DNA of 6,556 bases from Planctomycetaceae bacterium (lineage in GTDB: Bacteria > Planctomycetota > Planctomycetia > Pirellulales > JAEUIK01). Where the stretch lies: positions 1-6,556 of the forward strand of contig WGDQ01000013.1 in assembly GCA_015493185.1 (NCBI GenBank). Direction: 5' to 3'. A model generated the notes under the pieces. It worked only from the letters and a program-made list of their open reading frames with translations, was not told the origin of the DNA and did not search any database. The position numbers and the translations under genes are program-made. Of this stretch, positions 1-6,556 are shown one piece after another (the stretch's first letter is position 1; each line of letters opens with the position of its first letter).

Positions 1-103
1 GTTTGCAACAGTTTGCGCCGCGCACGCCGGCACGTTGGGCAACGGATGAGGCGGGGCAGGGCACCACGCCGCAGTGGCACAATGGCACGCGCCGAGGGGC
101 GGT
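1..103. other. Short region downstream of metH
   Basis: No gene is supported. It contains GTTTGC twice (1-6 and 11-16), TGGCAC twice (75-80 and 83-88) and a weak inverted repeat CCAC/GTGG (64-67 and 74-77). None has a U-run in the metH direction, so I do not call a terminator. Confidence 0.4.
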
Positions 104-3100
104 TCAACCGTTGGCGGTGTCGTAAGCCAAATTGGCCGCCAGCCACGCTTCTGCCTCGCGGCGCGAGATGCCTTTGCGCCGCGCGTAGTCTTCCACCTGA
201 TCGCGCGTGATCAAATCGACTGAGAAATAACGCGACTGTGGATGCGAGAAGTACAGGCCCGACACCGAAGCCGGCGGTTGCATGGCAAAGCTCTCGGTCA
301 GCGTCACACCGATTGCCTCGGTGGCATTGAGCAGCTCGAACAACGTCCGCTTCTCGGTATGGTCCGGACACGCGGGATATCCCGGTGCCGGTCGGATGCC
401 GCGATACCGCTCGCGCACGAGTGCTTCATGGTCCAAGTTCTCATCGCGACCATAGCCCCAATCGCGGCGGGCCTGTTGGTGCAACCATTCGGCCAGCGCT
501 TCGGCCAACCGGTCGGCCAGCGCCTTGGCCATGATCGAGCGGTAGTCGTCGTGCTCCGCCTCGTACTCGGCCGCCAGTGCATCGCTGCCGATGCCAGCCG
601 TTACCGCAAATGCCCCCAAGTAGTCAGGGCGCCCGCTCTCGATCGGCGCAATGAAGTCGGCCAGTGCATAGTAGGCCGTCGTTCCGCGGCGCTGCCACTG
701 CTGCCGGAGCGTAAAGAACCGACACAGTTCCTCCTGACGCGATTCATCGCGATACACCACGATGTCGTTCTCGTCGGCATTGGCCGGCCAAAAGCCATAA
801 ACGGCCCGCGCCGTGAGCCGACGCCCCGACACGATTTCGTCCAGCATCTCCTGCGCGTCGTCAAACACCCGGCGAGCCTGCGGTCCAACCTGCGGATCGT
901 CGAGCAGCGCCGGATACCGACCTCGCATCTCCCACACGGCAAAAAACGGCGTCCAGTCGATATAAGGCACCAGCGTTTCCAGGGCGACATTGTCCAGTGT
1001 TCGCGCCCCCAGAAACTCGGGTTTCGCAATCTCGATGTGCTCCCAGTCGGTTTGGAATCGCTGTCGGCACGCCTCGGCAAAGGGGATCAGCTTCTTTTGC
1101 TGCCGCTGGCTGAACGCCTCGGCCAGCTTTTCCTGCTGCTGCCGGTTGGCCGCTGCAAAAGCCTTGCGATGCTGCGGGTTGTGCAACTGCTCGACCACGC
1201 CCACGCTCTTCGAAGCATCGGGCACGTAAACCACCGGTTGGTCGTAGTTCGGCGCGATTTTCACCGCCGTGTGCTTTGCGCTGGTCGTCGCGCCGCCGAT
1301 CAACAACGGCTGCGTCATGTTGCGGCGTTGCATTTCGCGGGCCACGTGCACCATTTCCTGCAAGCTCGGCGTAATCAGCCCGCTCAGGCCGATGATGTCG
1401 GCCCCCTTCTCCACGGCCGTATCGAGAATCTGTTCGCACGGCACCATCACACCCAAGTCGATGATCTCGTAGTTGTTGCAGGCCAACACCACACCGACGA
1501 TGTTTTTGCCGATATCGTGCACGTCGCCTTTCACCGTGGCCAGCACAATGCGGCCTCGCGGCTGATCGGCCTCGGCCGAAGCCGCCTTTTCCTGTTCGAG
1601 AAACGGCTCAAGATAGGCCACGGCCTTCTTCATCACCCGGGCCGACTTCACCACCTGCGGCAAAAACATTTTGCCGGCCCCGAACAGCTCGCCCACCACC
1701 TCCATGCCGGCCATCAACGGGCCTTCGATCACCTCCAGGCAACGGTCGTACTTCTGTCTGGCTTCTTCGGTGTCTTCCACGATGTACGTGTCGATGCCCC
1801 GCACCATGGCGTGCTTGATCCGCTCTTCGAGCGGCAGTTCGCGCCAGGCCAAATCGGCCTCTTGCCGCCGCCCTTGGCCTTTCACCGTGTCGGCCAATTG
1901 AATCAACCGCTCGGTGGCATCGGGGCGCCGGTCGAACAGCACGTCCTCAACCCGTTCGCGCAGTTCGGGATCGATCTCTTCGTAAACGGCCAATTGGCCG
2001 GCGTTCACAATGCCCATGTCCAGGCCGGCCCGTATGGCGTGATACAAAAAGGCCGCGTGCATCGCCTCGCGCACAACGTCATTGCCACGAAACGAAAACG
2101 AAACGTTGCTGATCCCGCCCGAGACCTTCACGCCAGGCATCCGCTCTTTGATCTGGCGTGTGGCCTCGATGAAATTGATCGCGTAGCGGTTGTGCTCGGC
2201 CATTCCCGTGGCCACGGTCAGCACATTGGGGTCGAAAATGATGTCTTCGGCCGGAAAGTTCGCCTTTTCGGTCAGCAACCGATAGGCCCGCTCGCAAATT
2301 TCCACCTTGCGGTCGGTTTCCGTGGCCTGGCCTTCTTCGTCAAAGGCCATTACCACCACCGCGGCGCCGTAGCGGCGAATGAGCCGTGCCTGGCGCAAGA
2401 ACTCCTCCTCACCGCCCTTCAGGCTGATCGAGTTCACCACCGGCTTGCCCTGCACGCACTTGAGCCCCGCCTCGATCACCTCCCAGTTCGAGCTATCGAT
2501 CATCACCGGCACCCGTGCGATATCGGGCTCGGCGGCGATCAGGTTCAAAAACCGCGTCATCGCTTTCGGCCCATCGAGCAGGCCTTCGTCCATGTTCACA
2601 TCAATGATGTTGGCCCCCGCCTCCACCTGCTGCCGGGCCACGTCGAGCGCCTCGTCGTACCGTTCTTCTCGAATCAGCCGGGCGAAACGGCGCGAACCGG
2701 CCACATTGGTCCGCTCGCCGATCATGATGAAATTGCCGTCGGGACGAATCACTAACGGTTCGAGCCCGCTAAGTCGCGTCAGGCGCTCAGGCTCGGGCCG
2801 CACGCGCGGCGGCTTATCGCGCACGGCCTCGGCAATTGCCCGAATGTGCGCCGGCGTCGTACCGCAACATCCACCCACAAAGTTCAACCAGCCCTGTTCG
2901 GCAAACTCCCCCAACACGCGGGCCATCTGCTCGGGCGTTTCGTCAAAACCGCCCATGGCGTTCGGCAGCCCGGCGTTCGGATAACAACTGATATATCGCG
3001 GCGCAATCCGCGACAGCTCTTCCAGATGAGGCCGCAAACCCTCGGGGCCTTGCGCGCAGTTGATGCCCACGCTCAGCAAGTCGGCATGCGCGATCGAAAT

Positions 3101-3808
3101 CCAAAATGCCTCGGGCGTTTGGCCGGGCAGCGTGCGGCCGTTCTCGAAAATCGTCACCGACGCCATCACCGGCAACCGCCGTCCCAATCGCTCGAATAGC
3201 GTTTCGATGGCGAACAGGCACGCCTTGAGATTCAGCGTGTCGAAGGTCGTCTCGGCCATCAACACGTCGACGCCGCCTTCGATCAGCGCTTCGGCCTGCT
3301 CGGTATAGGCCTCGACCAACTCGTCGAACGTCACCTGCCGGGCGCCGGGATCTTCCACGTCGCGCGACATCGAAGCCGTGCGATTCGTGGGCCCGATCGC
3401 GCCGATCACAAACCGCGGCTGCTCGGGCGTGCTCAGGTTCATCGCGTCTACCGCCCGGCGGGCGCAAGCGGCAGCCGCCAAGTTCACCTCTCGCACGGCA
3501 TCCTGCAAATCGTAATCGGCCAGCGAAATACGATTGGCATTGAACGTATTGGTTTCGACCAGATCGGCCCCCGCCTCGAGATAGGCCCGATGAATGGCCT
3601 CGATATCGTCGGGCCGCGTCACACACAACAAATCGTTGCAGCCCTTCAAGTCGGTCGGATGGTCGATAAAGCGCGTACCGCGGAAGTCGGCCTCTTCGAG
3701 GCCGAGCGTCTGGATCATCGTGCCCATCGCCCCATCGAGCACCAAAATGCGCTGGGCCAACAGCTCTTCCAGACGACTCCGCGTATCCGTTTGTTCGGCC
3801 ACCGACAT
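104..3808 (-). CDS. metH: Cobalamin-dependent methionine synthase (5-methyltetrahydrofolate--homocysteine methyltransferase, EC 2.1.1.13)
   Basis: Transfers the methyl group of 5-methyltetrahydrofolate to homocysteine via methylcobalamin, giving methionine and THF in the cytoplasm. From the ATG start the protein has 1234 residues, close to the 1227 of E. coli MetH. Modules in order: homocysteine/zinc module (about 13-335) with zinc ligands Cys251 (GINCAQG) and Cys314/Cys315 (GGCCGTTP); pterin/folate module (about 357-615) with IGERTNVAGS, DVNMDEG, MIDSSNWEV and FDPNVLTVATGM; helical cap (about 655-745); cobalamin module (about 752-885) with DVHDIGKN, whose His764 is the expected lower cobalt ligand, then GLSGLITPS and GGATTS; AdoMet-binding reactivation module (about 905-1230) with RPAPGYPACPDHTEK. 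No key residue is missing and the frame is uninterrupted, so it looks functional. The longest open frame starts eight codons earlier at a TTG (3832), but the ATG at 3808 has a Shine-Dalgarno at proper spacing. It stands alone on its strand in this window; no other methionine or folate gene is adjacent. Confidence 0.97.
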   Translation of the reverse strand: MSVAEQTDTRSRLEELLAQRILVLDGAMGTMIQTLGLEEADFRGTRFIDHPTDLKGCNDLLCVTRPDDIEAIHRAYLEAGADLVETNTFNANRISLADYDLQDAVREVNLAAAACARRAVDAMNLSTPEQPRFVIGAIGPTNRTASMSRDVEDPGARQVTFDELVEAYTEQAEALIEGGVDVLMAETTFDTLNLKACLFAIETLFERLGRRLPVMASVTIFENGRTLPGQTPEAFWISIAHADLLSVGINCAQGPEGLRPHLEELSRIAPRYISCYPNAGLPNAMGGFDETPEQMARVLGEFAEQGWLNFVGGCCGTTPAHIRAIAEAVRDKPPRVRPEPERLTRLSGLEPLVIRPDGNFIMIGERTNVAGSRRFARLIREERYDEALDVARQQVEAGANIIDVNMDEGLLDGPKAMTRFLNLIAAEPDIARVPVMIDSSNWEVIEAGLKCVQGKPVVNSISLKGGEEEFLRQARLIRRYGAAVVVMAFDEEGQATETDRKVEICERAYRLLTEKANFPAEDIIFDPNVLTVATGMAEHNRYAINFIEATRQIKERMPGVKVSGGISNVSFSFRGNDVVREAMHAAFLYHAIRAGLDMGIVNAGQLAVYEEIDPELRERVEDVLFDRRPDATERLIQLADTVKGQGRRQEADLAWRELPLEERIKHAMVRGIDTYIVEDTEEARQKYDRCLEVIEGPLMAGMEVVGELFGAGKMFLPQVVKSARVMKKAVAYLEPFLEQEKAASAEADQPRGRIVLATVKGDVHDIGKNIVGVVLACNNYEIIDLGVMVPCEQILDTAVEKGADIIGLSGLITPSLQEMVHVAREMQRRNMTQPLLIGGATTSAKHTAVKIAPNYDQPVVYVPDASKSVGVVEQLHNPQHRKAFAAANRQQQEKLAEAFSQRQQKKLIPFAEACRQRFQTDWEHIEIAKPEFLGARTLDNVALETLVPYIDWTPFFAVWEMRGRYPALLDDPQVGPQARRVFDDAQEMLDEIVSGRRLTARAVYGFWPANADENDIVVYRDESRQEELCRFFTLRQQWQRRGTTAYYALADFIAPIESGRPDYLGAFAVTAGIGSDALAAEYEAEHDDYRSIMAKALADRLAEALAEWLHQQARRDWGYGRDENLDHEALVRERYRGIRPAPGYPACPDHTEKRTLFELLNATEAIGVTLTESFAMQPPASVSGLYFSHPQSRYFSVDLITRDQVEDYARRKGISRREAEAWLAANLAYDTANG

Positions 3809-3813
3809 CCGCC

Positions 3814-3819
3814 CACCTC
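3814..3819 (-). promoter_or_regulatory. Shine-Dalgarno of metH, decides the start
   Basis: On the minus strand GAGGTG lies five bases (GGCGG) before the ATG at 3808-3806. This spacing supports the ATG over the upstream in-frame TTG at 3832, which is preceded by a G then T-rich run without a purine-rich site. Confidence 0.7.
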
Positions 3820-3833
3820 GCTCTAACGCCAAA

Positions 3834-4809
3834 AAACCGCCACCCGCCGTCCAACACAGACGGTCGTCAACTTCATCGCTTCGCGGCGCCTACCGGCCGC
3901 CCCAAACCGTAGCACGCACCCGCGTGCCGCTACGCCTGCTCCACAATCGCCCAAACCCCGCGACAACACCGCGCATTGTCCGAATCGGTTCTCGCCCATC
4001 AGGTTATGGCCTCATTGAACTATCGCAAAGTGCATTCCCCCCTTCAAGGCAATCCCTCACGCCCACAACTCACGGTGAACCGAAGCCGAGGGCAGTCGCT
4101 CGGCCTAAGTTGGTTCTTCTATGCCTCTGAACATCGCTGCGCGGCCACCATCTCTCTGCGCGGCCCCCAAGGCAGACCCTTTCCACAAATCGTGTTGCCC
4201 CCGAGCCATTTTCACAGAAGCCATCGCCGCGCAGATCGCTCCGCGCGCCTCCATTCACTTCATTTCCATATTTTCTACTTCTCCCCGTCTTCTGCCCGCA
4301 CCACCGACTCACCACGGCCCTGTTCCATAGCGGCAGGCAGTGCCGACTGCGGCACCCGACTCAAATTGCCCAAACGGCCCACGCGTTACAGTCGCATTCA
4401 GGCTCAAGATCAACACGACCCGAACCGATAACAACAGCGCAGCCACCGGTCTGCGACCGTGCGCGCTTGGCGGGCCAGACGCCGATCCGACTCAGCACTC
4501 CGCACGACCCGTGTTGCCCGATGCTCGTCTGTCGTGGCGCGGTCATTGTTCTGACCGGTTGCTGCGCGGTTCGCTCCGGCGCAACCCTACCGGCGCGGAT
4601 CGTCTTGGTTCGTCTCGCACAGCGGGTCGGCCGCCTTCGGCCGCTTTTGGTCGGTCACCATCGACCGGTGAATCGTCGGTGCACTGGCAATCGCGGTGGC
4701 GGCCGCCGCAAAGCGGGGAAACTTCCGAGCCACGGCGCTAGCGGCGCCCGTTCGCCCCCAAAACCAACAGCCCGAAAAGCAATCGACCGACCCACTGCGG
4801 TCGAAAACC
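3834..4809. other. Intergenic region between divergent genes, no credible gene
   Basis: About 1 kb separates the starts of metH and the plus-strand pair, so promoters for both directions should lie here. Small open frames exist on both strands (for example 3976-4431 and 4467-5060 plus, 4070-4315 minus), but their translations are rich in Arg, Pro, Cys and Ser without any family-like pattern and look like chance frames in GC-rich DNA. No tRNA or rRNA was recognised. Visible structure: a pyrimidine-rich patch at 4251-4300 (40 of 50 bases C or T, and AT-richer than its surroundings), and short perfect palindromes at 4340-4355 (GTGCCG/CGGCAC) and 4628-4643 (CGGCCG/CGGCCG, followed by TTTT at 4645). 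I found no confident -35/-10 pair. The in-frame extension of the downstream gene back to a GTG at 4696 would shorten this gap to about 860 bases. Confidence 0.6.
3909..3933 (-). other. Stem-loop in the presumed metH leader
   Basis: GCACGC (3912-3917) and GCGTGC (3922-3927) form a perfect six-base-pair stem around a four-base loop. GTA (3909-3911) and TAC (3931-3933) can extend it past a three-base bulge. It lies about 100 nt upstream of the metH start on the strand that would be transcribed. There is no following U-run, so it is not an intrinsic terminator, and I could not match it to a cobalamin, SAM or SAH riboswitch core. It may be an accidental GC-rich palindrome. Confidence 0.3.
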
Positions 4810-6063
4810 ATGAACCGACCCTTTTCGTCTACTTCTTCGTTGTCTTCGCCGCGCGCTGCGACGGCACCGGTGCCCCCAGCGGACCGCCCCGCCCGTCACG
4901 CGTCCGATGCCCGAGGGCAGGGTTCGCGCCCGCACGACGGTTTGCCCCAACATCCGGCCCCTTGGCGGGTGGTGCTCTTGTTGCCGCAGTTGGCAAGCAG
5001 GCCGTTGTCGTTGCGTCGTCTGTGGCTCAAGACACGATCGCAAACCTCGCAGCAAGCTGATCGGGGCCACGCTGCCGCCCACACCGCGAGCGAGGCCAAT
5101 TGGTGGCAACCACGAATCGAACGTTGGAAACAGCATCCTCAGCGGGCAGCGGCCGCCGTGGTGCTGTTCACGCTGCTCATCGCCGCCACGGTGCTTTGGA
5201 GCCGAAGTCCCACATCGCCTTCTGACACCGGCGATAGCGCCGAATGGAACCCACCCGCCGCTTGGTGGGCGGGCGCAGCCACATCAAATCGGCCGGCCGC
5301 GTTGCACCCCGATGCCGTGCGGTCACACGGCGCCGTTCAGCACGACCACCACGCCCGCATCGCCAGTCAGCCTCACGGGCCAACCACCCCAAACACGACG
5401 CATTGGCCAGAGGGCGCGGCATCGACACACGACTTCGGTCACGATTCCCACCACAACCATTTCCACAATGCCCCCTTTGCCAGCGGCGCGCCTCCCGCGC
5501 TGCCCGACGCCCAGGCAAACACGCCAGCCACAGGGCCCGACCCGAACGTGCCGTCTGCAAAAAACCAGGCCTCGGCACTCGGTTCCGGATCACTCGCATC
5601 GCCATCTTCGACGCAGGAATCGTCGCTCCCGAATTCGAATGCCTCCTCCGCTTCTCCCGAGGGAACGGGTGAGGCTGCCGGTAGGCACGGCCATGGGCAC
5701 ACCGGCCAAACCGACGGCGACGCCCCCCTGTTGATCGAACCCTTGCCAACAACTCGCACCAACACCCCGGCCACGGAAACCGGTGGCGACCGGTTCGCAC
5801 CACGTTCCGACACGACAGCTCGCGCCGCTGCGGCACCCAACCACGCTGGCCGAGTTCCGTCGACAGCGCCCTGGCCCCGCGTCGCGCAGCGACCTCAGCG
5901 ATCGCGCACATCGCAGACGCCCATGCCGCACGGCCGCCCGGCAACGTCGCCTCGCCTGTCAGGAAGGAGAAGCGGCCTCGGTTCCTCCGGCTACCGCACA
6001 CCGGGCGTGGCCGAAATGCAGGGAACCATCGCACCGGCCAACCCCACGGACGATCGCCCATGA
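4810..6063 (+). CDS. Hypothetical single-pass membrane protein with His-rich exported domain
   Basis: Family not recognised. From the ATG at 4810 it has 417 residues; a GTG at 4696 in the same frame would add 38, and neither start has a clear Shine-Dalgarno. I prefer the only upstream ATG. Layout: a Pro/Arg/Ser-rich cytoplasmic-looking N-terminus with a hydrophobic but Arg-interrupted stretch (about 52-73); a basic flank RIERWKQHPQR (102-112); one clear membrane segment AAAAVVLFTLLIAATVLW (113-130); then a long Ala/Pro/Ser/Thr/Gly-rich, probably disordered tail. The positive flank puts the tail outside the cytoplasm. Residues 166-219 contain 13 histidines, densest at HDSHHNHFH (211-219), and RHGHGH follows at 292-297, which could bind metal ions. 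The last 25 residues include SGYRTPGVAEMQGTI, which looks more ordered than the rest and may be a conserved docking motif. The stop overlaps the next gene, implying a shared operon. There is no enzyme motif; an envelope or exopolysaccharide-assembly role is inference only. Confidence 0.6.
   Translation: MNRPFSSTSSLSSPRAATAPVPPADRPARHASDARGQGSRPHDGLPQHPAPWRVVLLLPQLASRPLSLRRLWLKTRSQTSQQADRGHAAAHTASEANWWQPRIERWKQHPQRAAAAVVLFTLLIAATVLWSRSPTSPSDTGDSAEWNPPAAWWAGAATSNRPAALHPDAVRSHGAVQHDHHARIASQPHGPTTPNTTHWPEGAASTHDFGHDSHHNHFHNAPFASGAPPALPDAQANTPATGPDPNVPSAKNQASALGSGSLASPSSTQESSLPNSNASSASPEGTGEAAGRHGHGHTGQTDGDAPLLIEPLPTTRTNTPATETGGDRFAPRSDTTARAAAAPNHAGRVPSTAPWPRVAQRPQRSRTSQTPMPHGRPATSPRLSGRRSGLGSSGYRTPGVAEMQGTIAPANPTDDRP
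6060..6063 (+). promoter_or_regulatory. ATGA stop/start overlap, likely translational coupling
   Basis: The ATG of the downstream gene (6060-6062) overlaps the TGA of the upstream gene (6061-6063). Such four-base overlaps are typical of co-transcribed genes in which ribosomes terminate and re-initiate. No strong Shine-Dalgarno precedes this ATG, in keeping with re-initiation. Confidence 0.6.
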
Positions 6064-6556
6064 GCAGCCTCGACCAGGCATTCATCCGAGCTTATGCCAA
6101 AGACCGGGCCGCCCAACCGTCGGCACCGACGTCTGAAGATCGCCCTGCGGTCTGTGGCGAGCCCTCGCCGCTGCTAGAACCGCATACCATCCTGGCCGCC
6201 GCCGAAGCCGTATCGTCGCCCGGCAGCCAAACCATTGTCGCACCGCCCGGCAATCCGCCGCTGCTGGCCATGCCCTCGCTCGGCGCCGATGCCGAGCCGT
6301 CGCTTGTCGACAATGGGCTCGAGGGGGTTGCAATCCGCGTCGCCGCGCTATCATCCACGCCCCCGCTAGCCGACTCCCCCAACACCGGCGAACCACCCAA
6401 CGTTGCTCAGGCAAGCGAGCGTTCCCGCGCGAGCGACCGATTCGACGCCTCGGACGAGTCAGAATCGCTCGCCCACTCGATGCCTCCCGGCAGCGACCAC
6501 CCGTTACCGTCTCCTTCTAGCGCCGAAACGGTTGCGTCGTCCAACATCGCAGTCGA
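6060..6556 (+). CDS. Hypothetical protein, N-terminal 165 residues only (cut by window end)
   Basis: The frame opens at the ATG overlapping the previous stop and stays open to the window edge, so the C-terminus is missing. The first 15 residues, MSSLDQAFIRAYAKD, read like a short amphipathic helix. From about residue 16 on, the sequence is Pro/Ala/Ser/Glu-rich with no predicted fold, no membrane segment and no signal peptide, so this part is probably a cytoplasmic disordered linker leading to a domain beyond the window. A similar short head followed by a long linker occurs, as far as I recall, before the P-loop domain of CpsD/CapB-type (BY) tyrosine kinases of planctomycetes, which would fit a partner membrane protein encoded just upstream. 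No Walker motif is present in the visible part, so this remains a guess. Coding is supported by the ATGA overlap and an uninterrupted frame of 165 codons. Confidence 0.55.
   Translation, partial: MSSLDQAFIRAYAKDRAAQPSAPTSEDRPAVCGEPSPLLEPHTILAAAEAVSSPGSQTIVAPPGNPPLLAMPSLGADAEPSLVDNGLEGVAIRVAALSSTPPLADSPNTGEPPNVAQASERSRASDRFDASDESESLAHSMPPGSDHPLPSPSSAETVASSNIAV

Noticed and set aside
61..88. CAGTGGC (GCCACTG on the minus strand), resembling part of a cobalamin riboswitch box
   Set aside because: It lies downstream of metH, and the other conserved parts of the riboswitch core are not visible nearby; a seven-base match is not evidence.
242..2755. 837-codon open frame on the plus strand antisense to metH
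   Set aside because: It lies wholly over metH, which has full family motifs. The translation is rich in His, Arg and Leu with no domain pattern, as expected for the mirror frame of a GC-rich gene with biased third positions.
4121..4330. Small plus-strand frame of 69 codons starting with ATG
   Set aside because: No ribosome binding site and no recognisable pattern; it spans the pyrimidine-rich patch, which gives the Phe/Ser/Pro composition by itself.
3976..4431. Plus-strand frame of 151 codons in the intergenic region
   Set aside because: It starts with TTG without a Shine-Dalgarno, and the protein shows no hydrophobic core, motif or family resemblance.
4628..4648. Hairpin CGGCCG-CCTT-CGGCCG followed by CTTTT, terminator-like
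   Set aside because: The stem is only six pairs, the T-run only four, and no gene on the plus strand ends just before it. Such palindromes are common by chance in GC-rich DNA.
4467..5060. Plus-strand frame of 197 codons overlapping the membrane protein gene
   Set aside because: It is out of frame with the gene containing the clear membrane segment and ATGA junction. Its Val/Ala-rich end is a shadow of that gene.
5177..6085. Minus-strand frame of 302 codons opposite the membrane protein gene
   Set aside because: Arg/Trp/Cys-rich translation typical of an antisense shadow; the plus-strand gene has the membrane segment with basic flank and the coupled junction.

Overview
The window is GC-rich bacterial DNA with one complete, well-conserved gene and the start of a second, divergently oriented gene pair. 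The style of the right half suggests a planctomycete, probably of the Pirellula type: Ala/Pro/Ser-rich poorly conserved membrane proteins, a long intergenic gap and weak or absent Shine-Dalgarno sequences. This assignment is an inference from style, because no rRNA or other marker is present.

Left region (1-3833). The minus strand carries metH, the cobalamin-dependent methionine synthase. All four modules are present (homocysteine, folate, cobalamin and AdoMet/reactivation) and every diagnostic motif I looked for is intact. A Shine-Dalgarno sequence supports an ATG start at 3808, eight codons inside the longest open frame, which begins with TTG at 3832. The 103 bases beyond the stop codon hold no recognisable gene and no convincing terminator.

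Middle region (3834-4809). About 1 kb between divergent genes has no credible CDS, tRNA or recognisable riboswitch. It contains a short perfect hairpin about 100 nt upstream of metH, a markedly pyrimidine-rich patch around 4251-4300 and several small GC-rich palindromes of doubtful meaning.

Right region (4810-6556). Two plus-strand genes overlap by ATGA. The first encodes a single-pass membrane protein of about 417 residues with a basic flank before the membrane segment and a long, His-rich, probably disordered exported domain. The second is cut by the window end: its first 165 residues are a short ordered-looking head (LDQAFIRAYAKD) followed by Pro/Ser/Ala-rich linker. The overlap suggests they are translated together and act together. 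I suspect, without proof from this window, an envelope or exopolysaccharide function, the second gene possibly becoming a P-loop tyrosine kinase beyond the edge. No CRISPR array, insertion sequence or tRNA was seen. The right-hand pair is the only part that could be a poorly described system.
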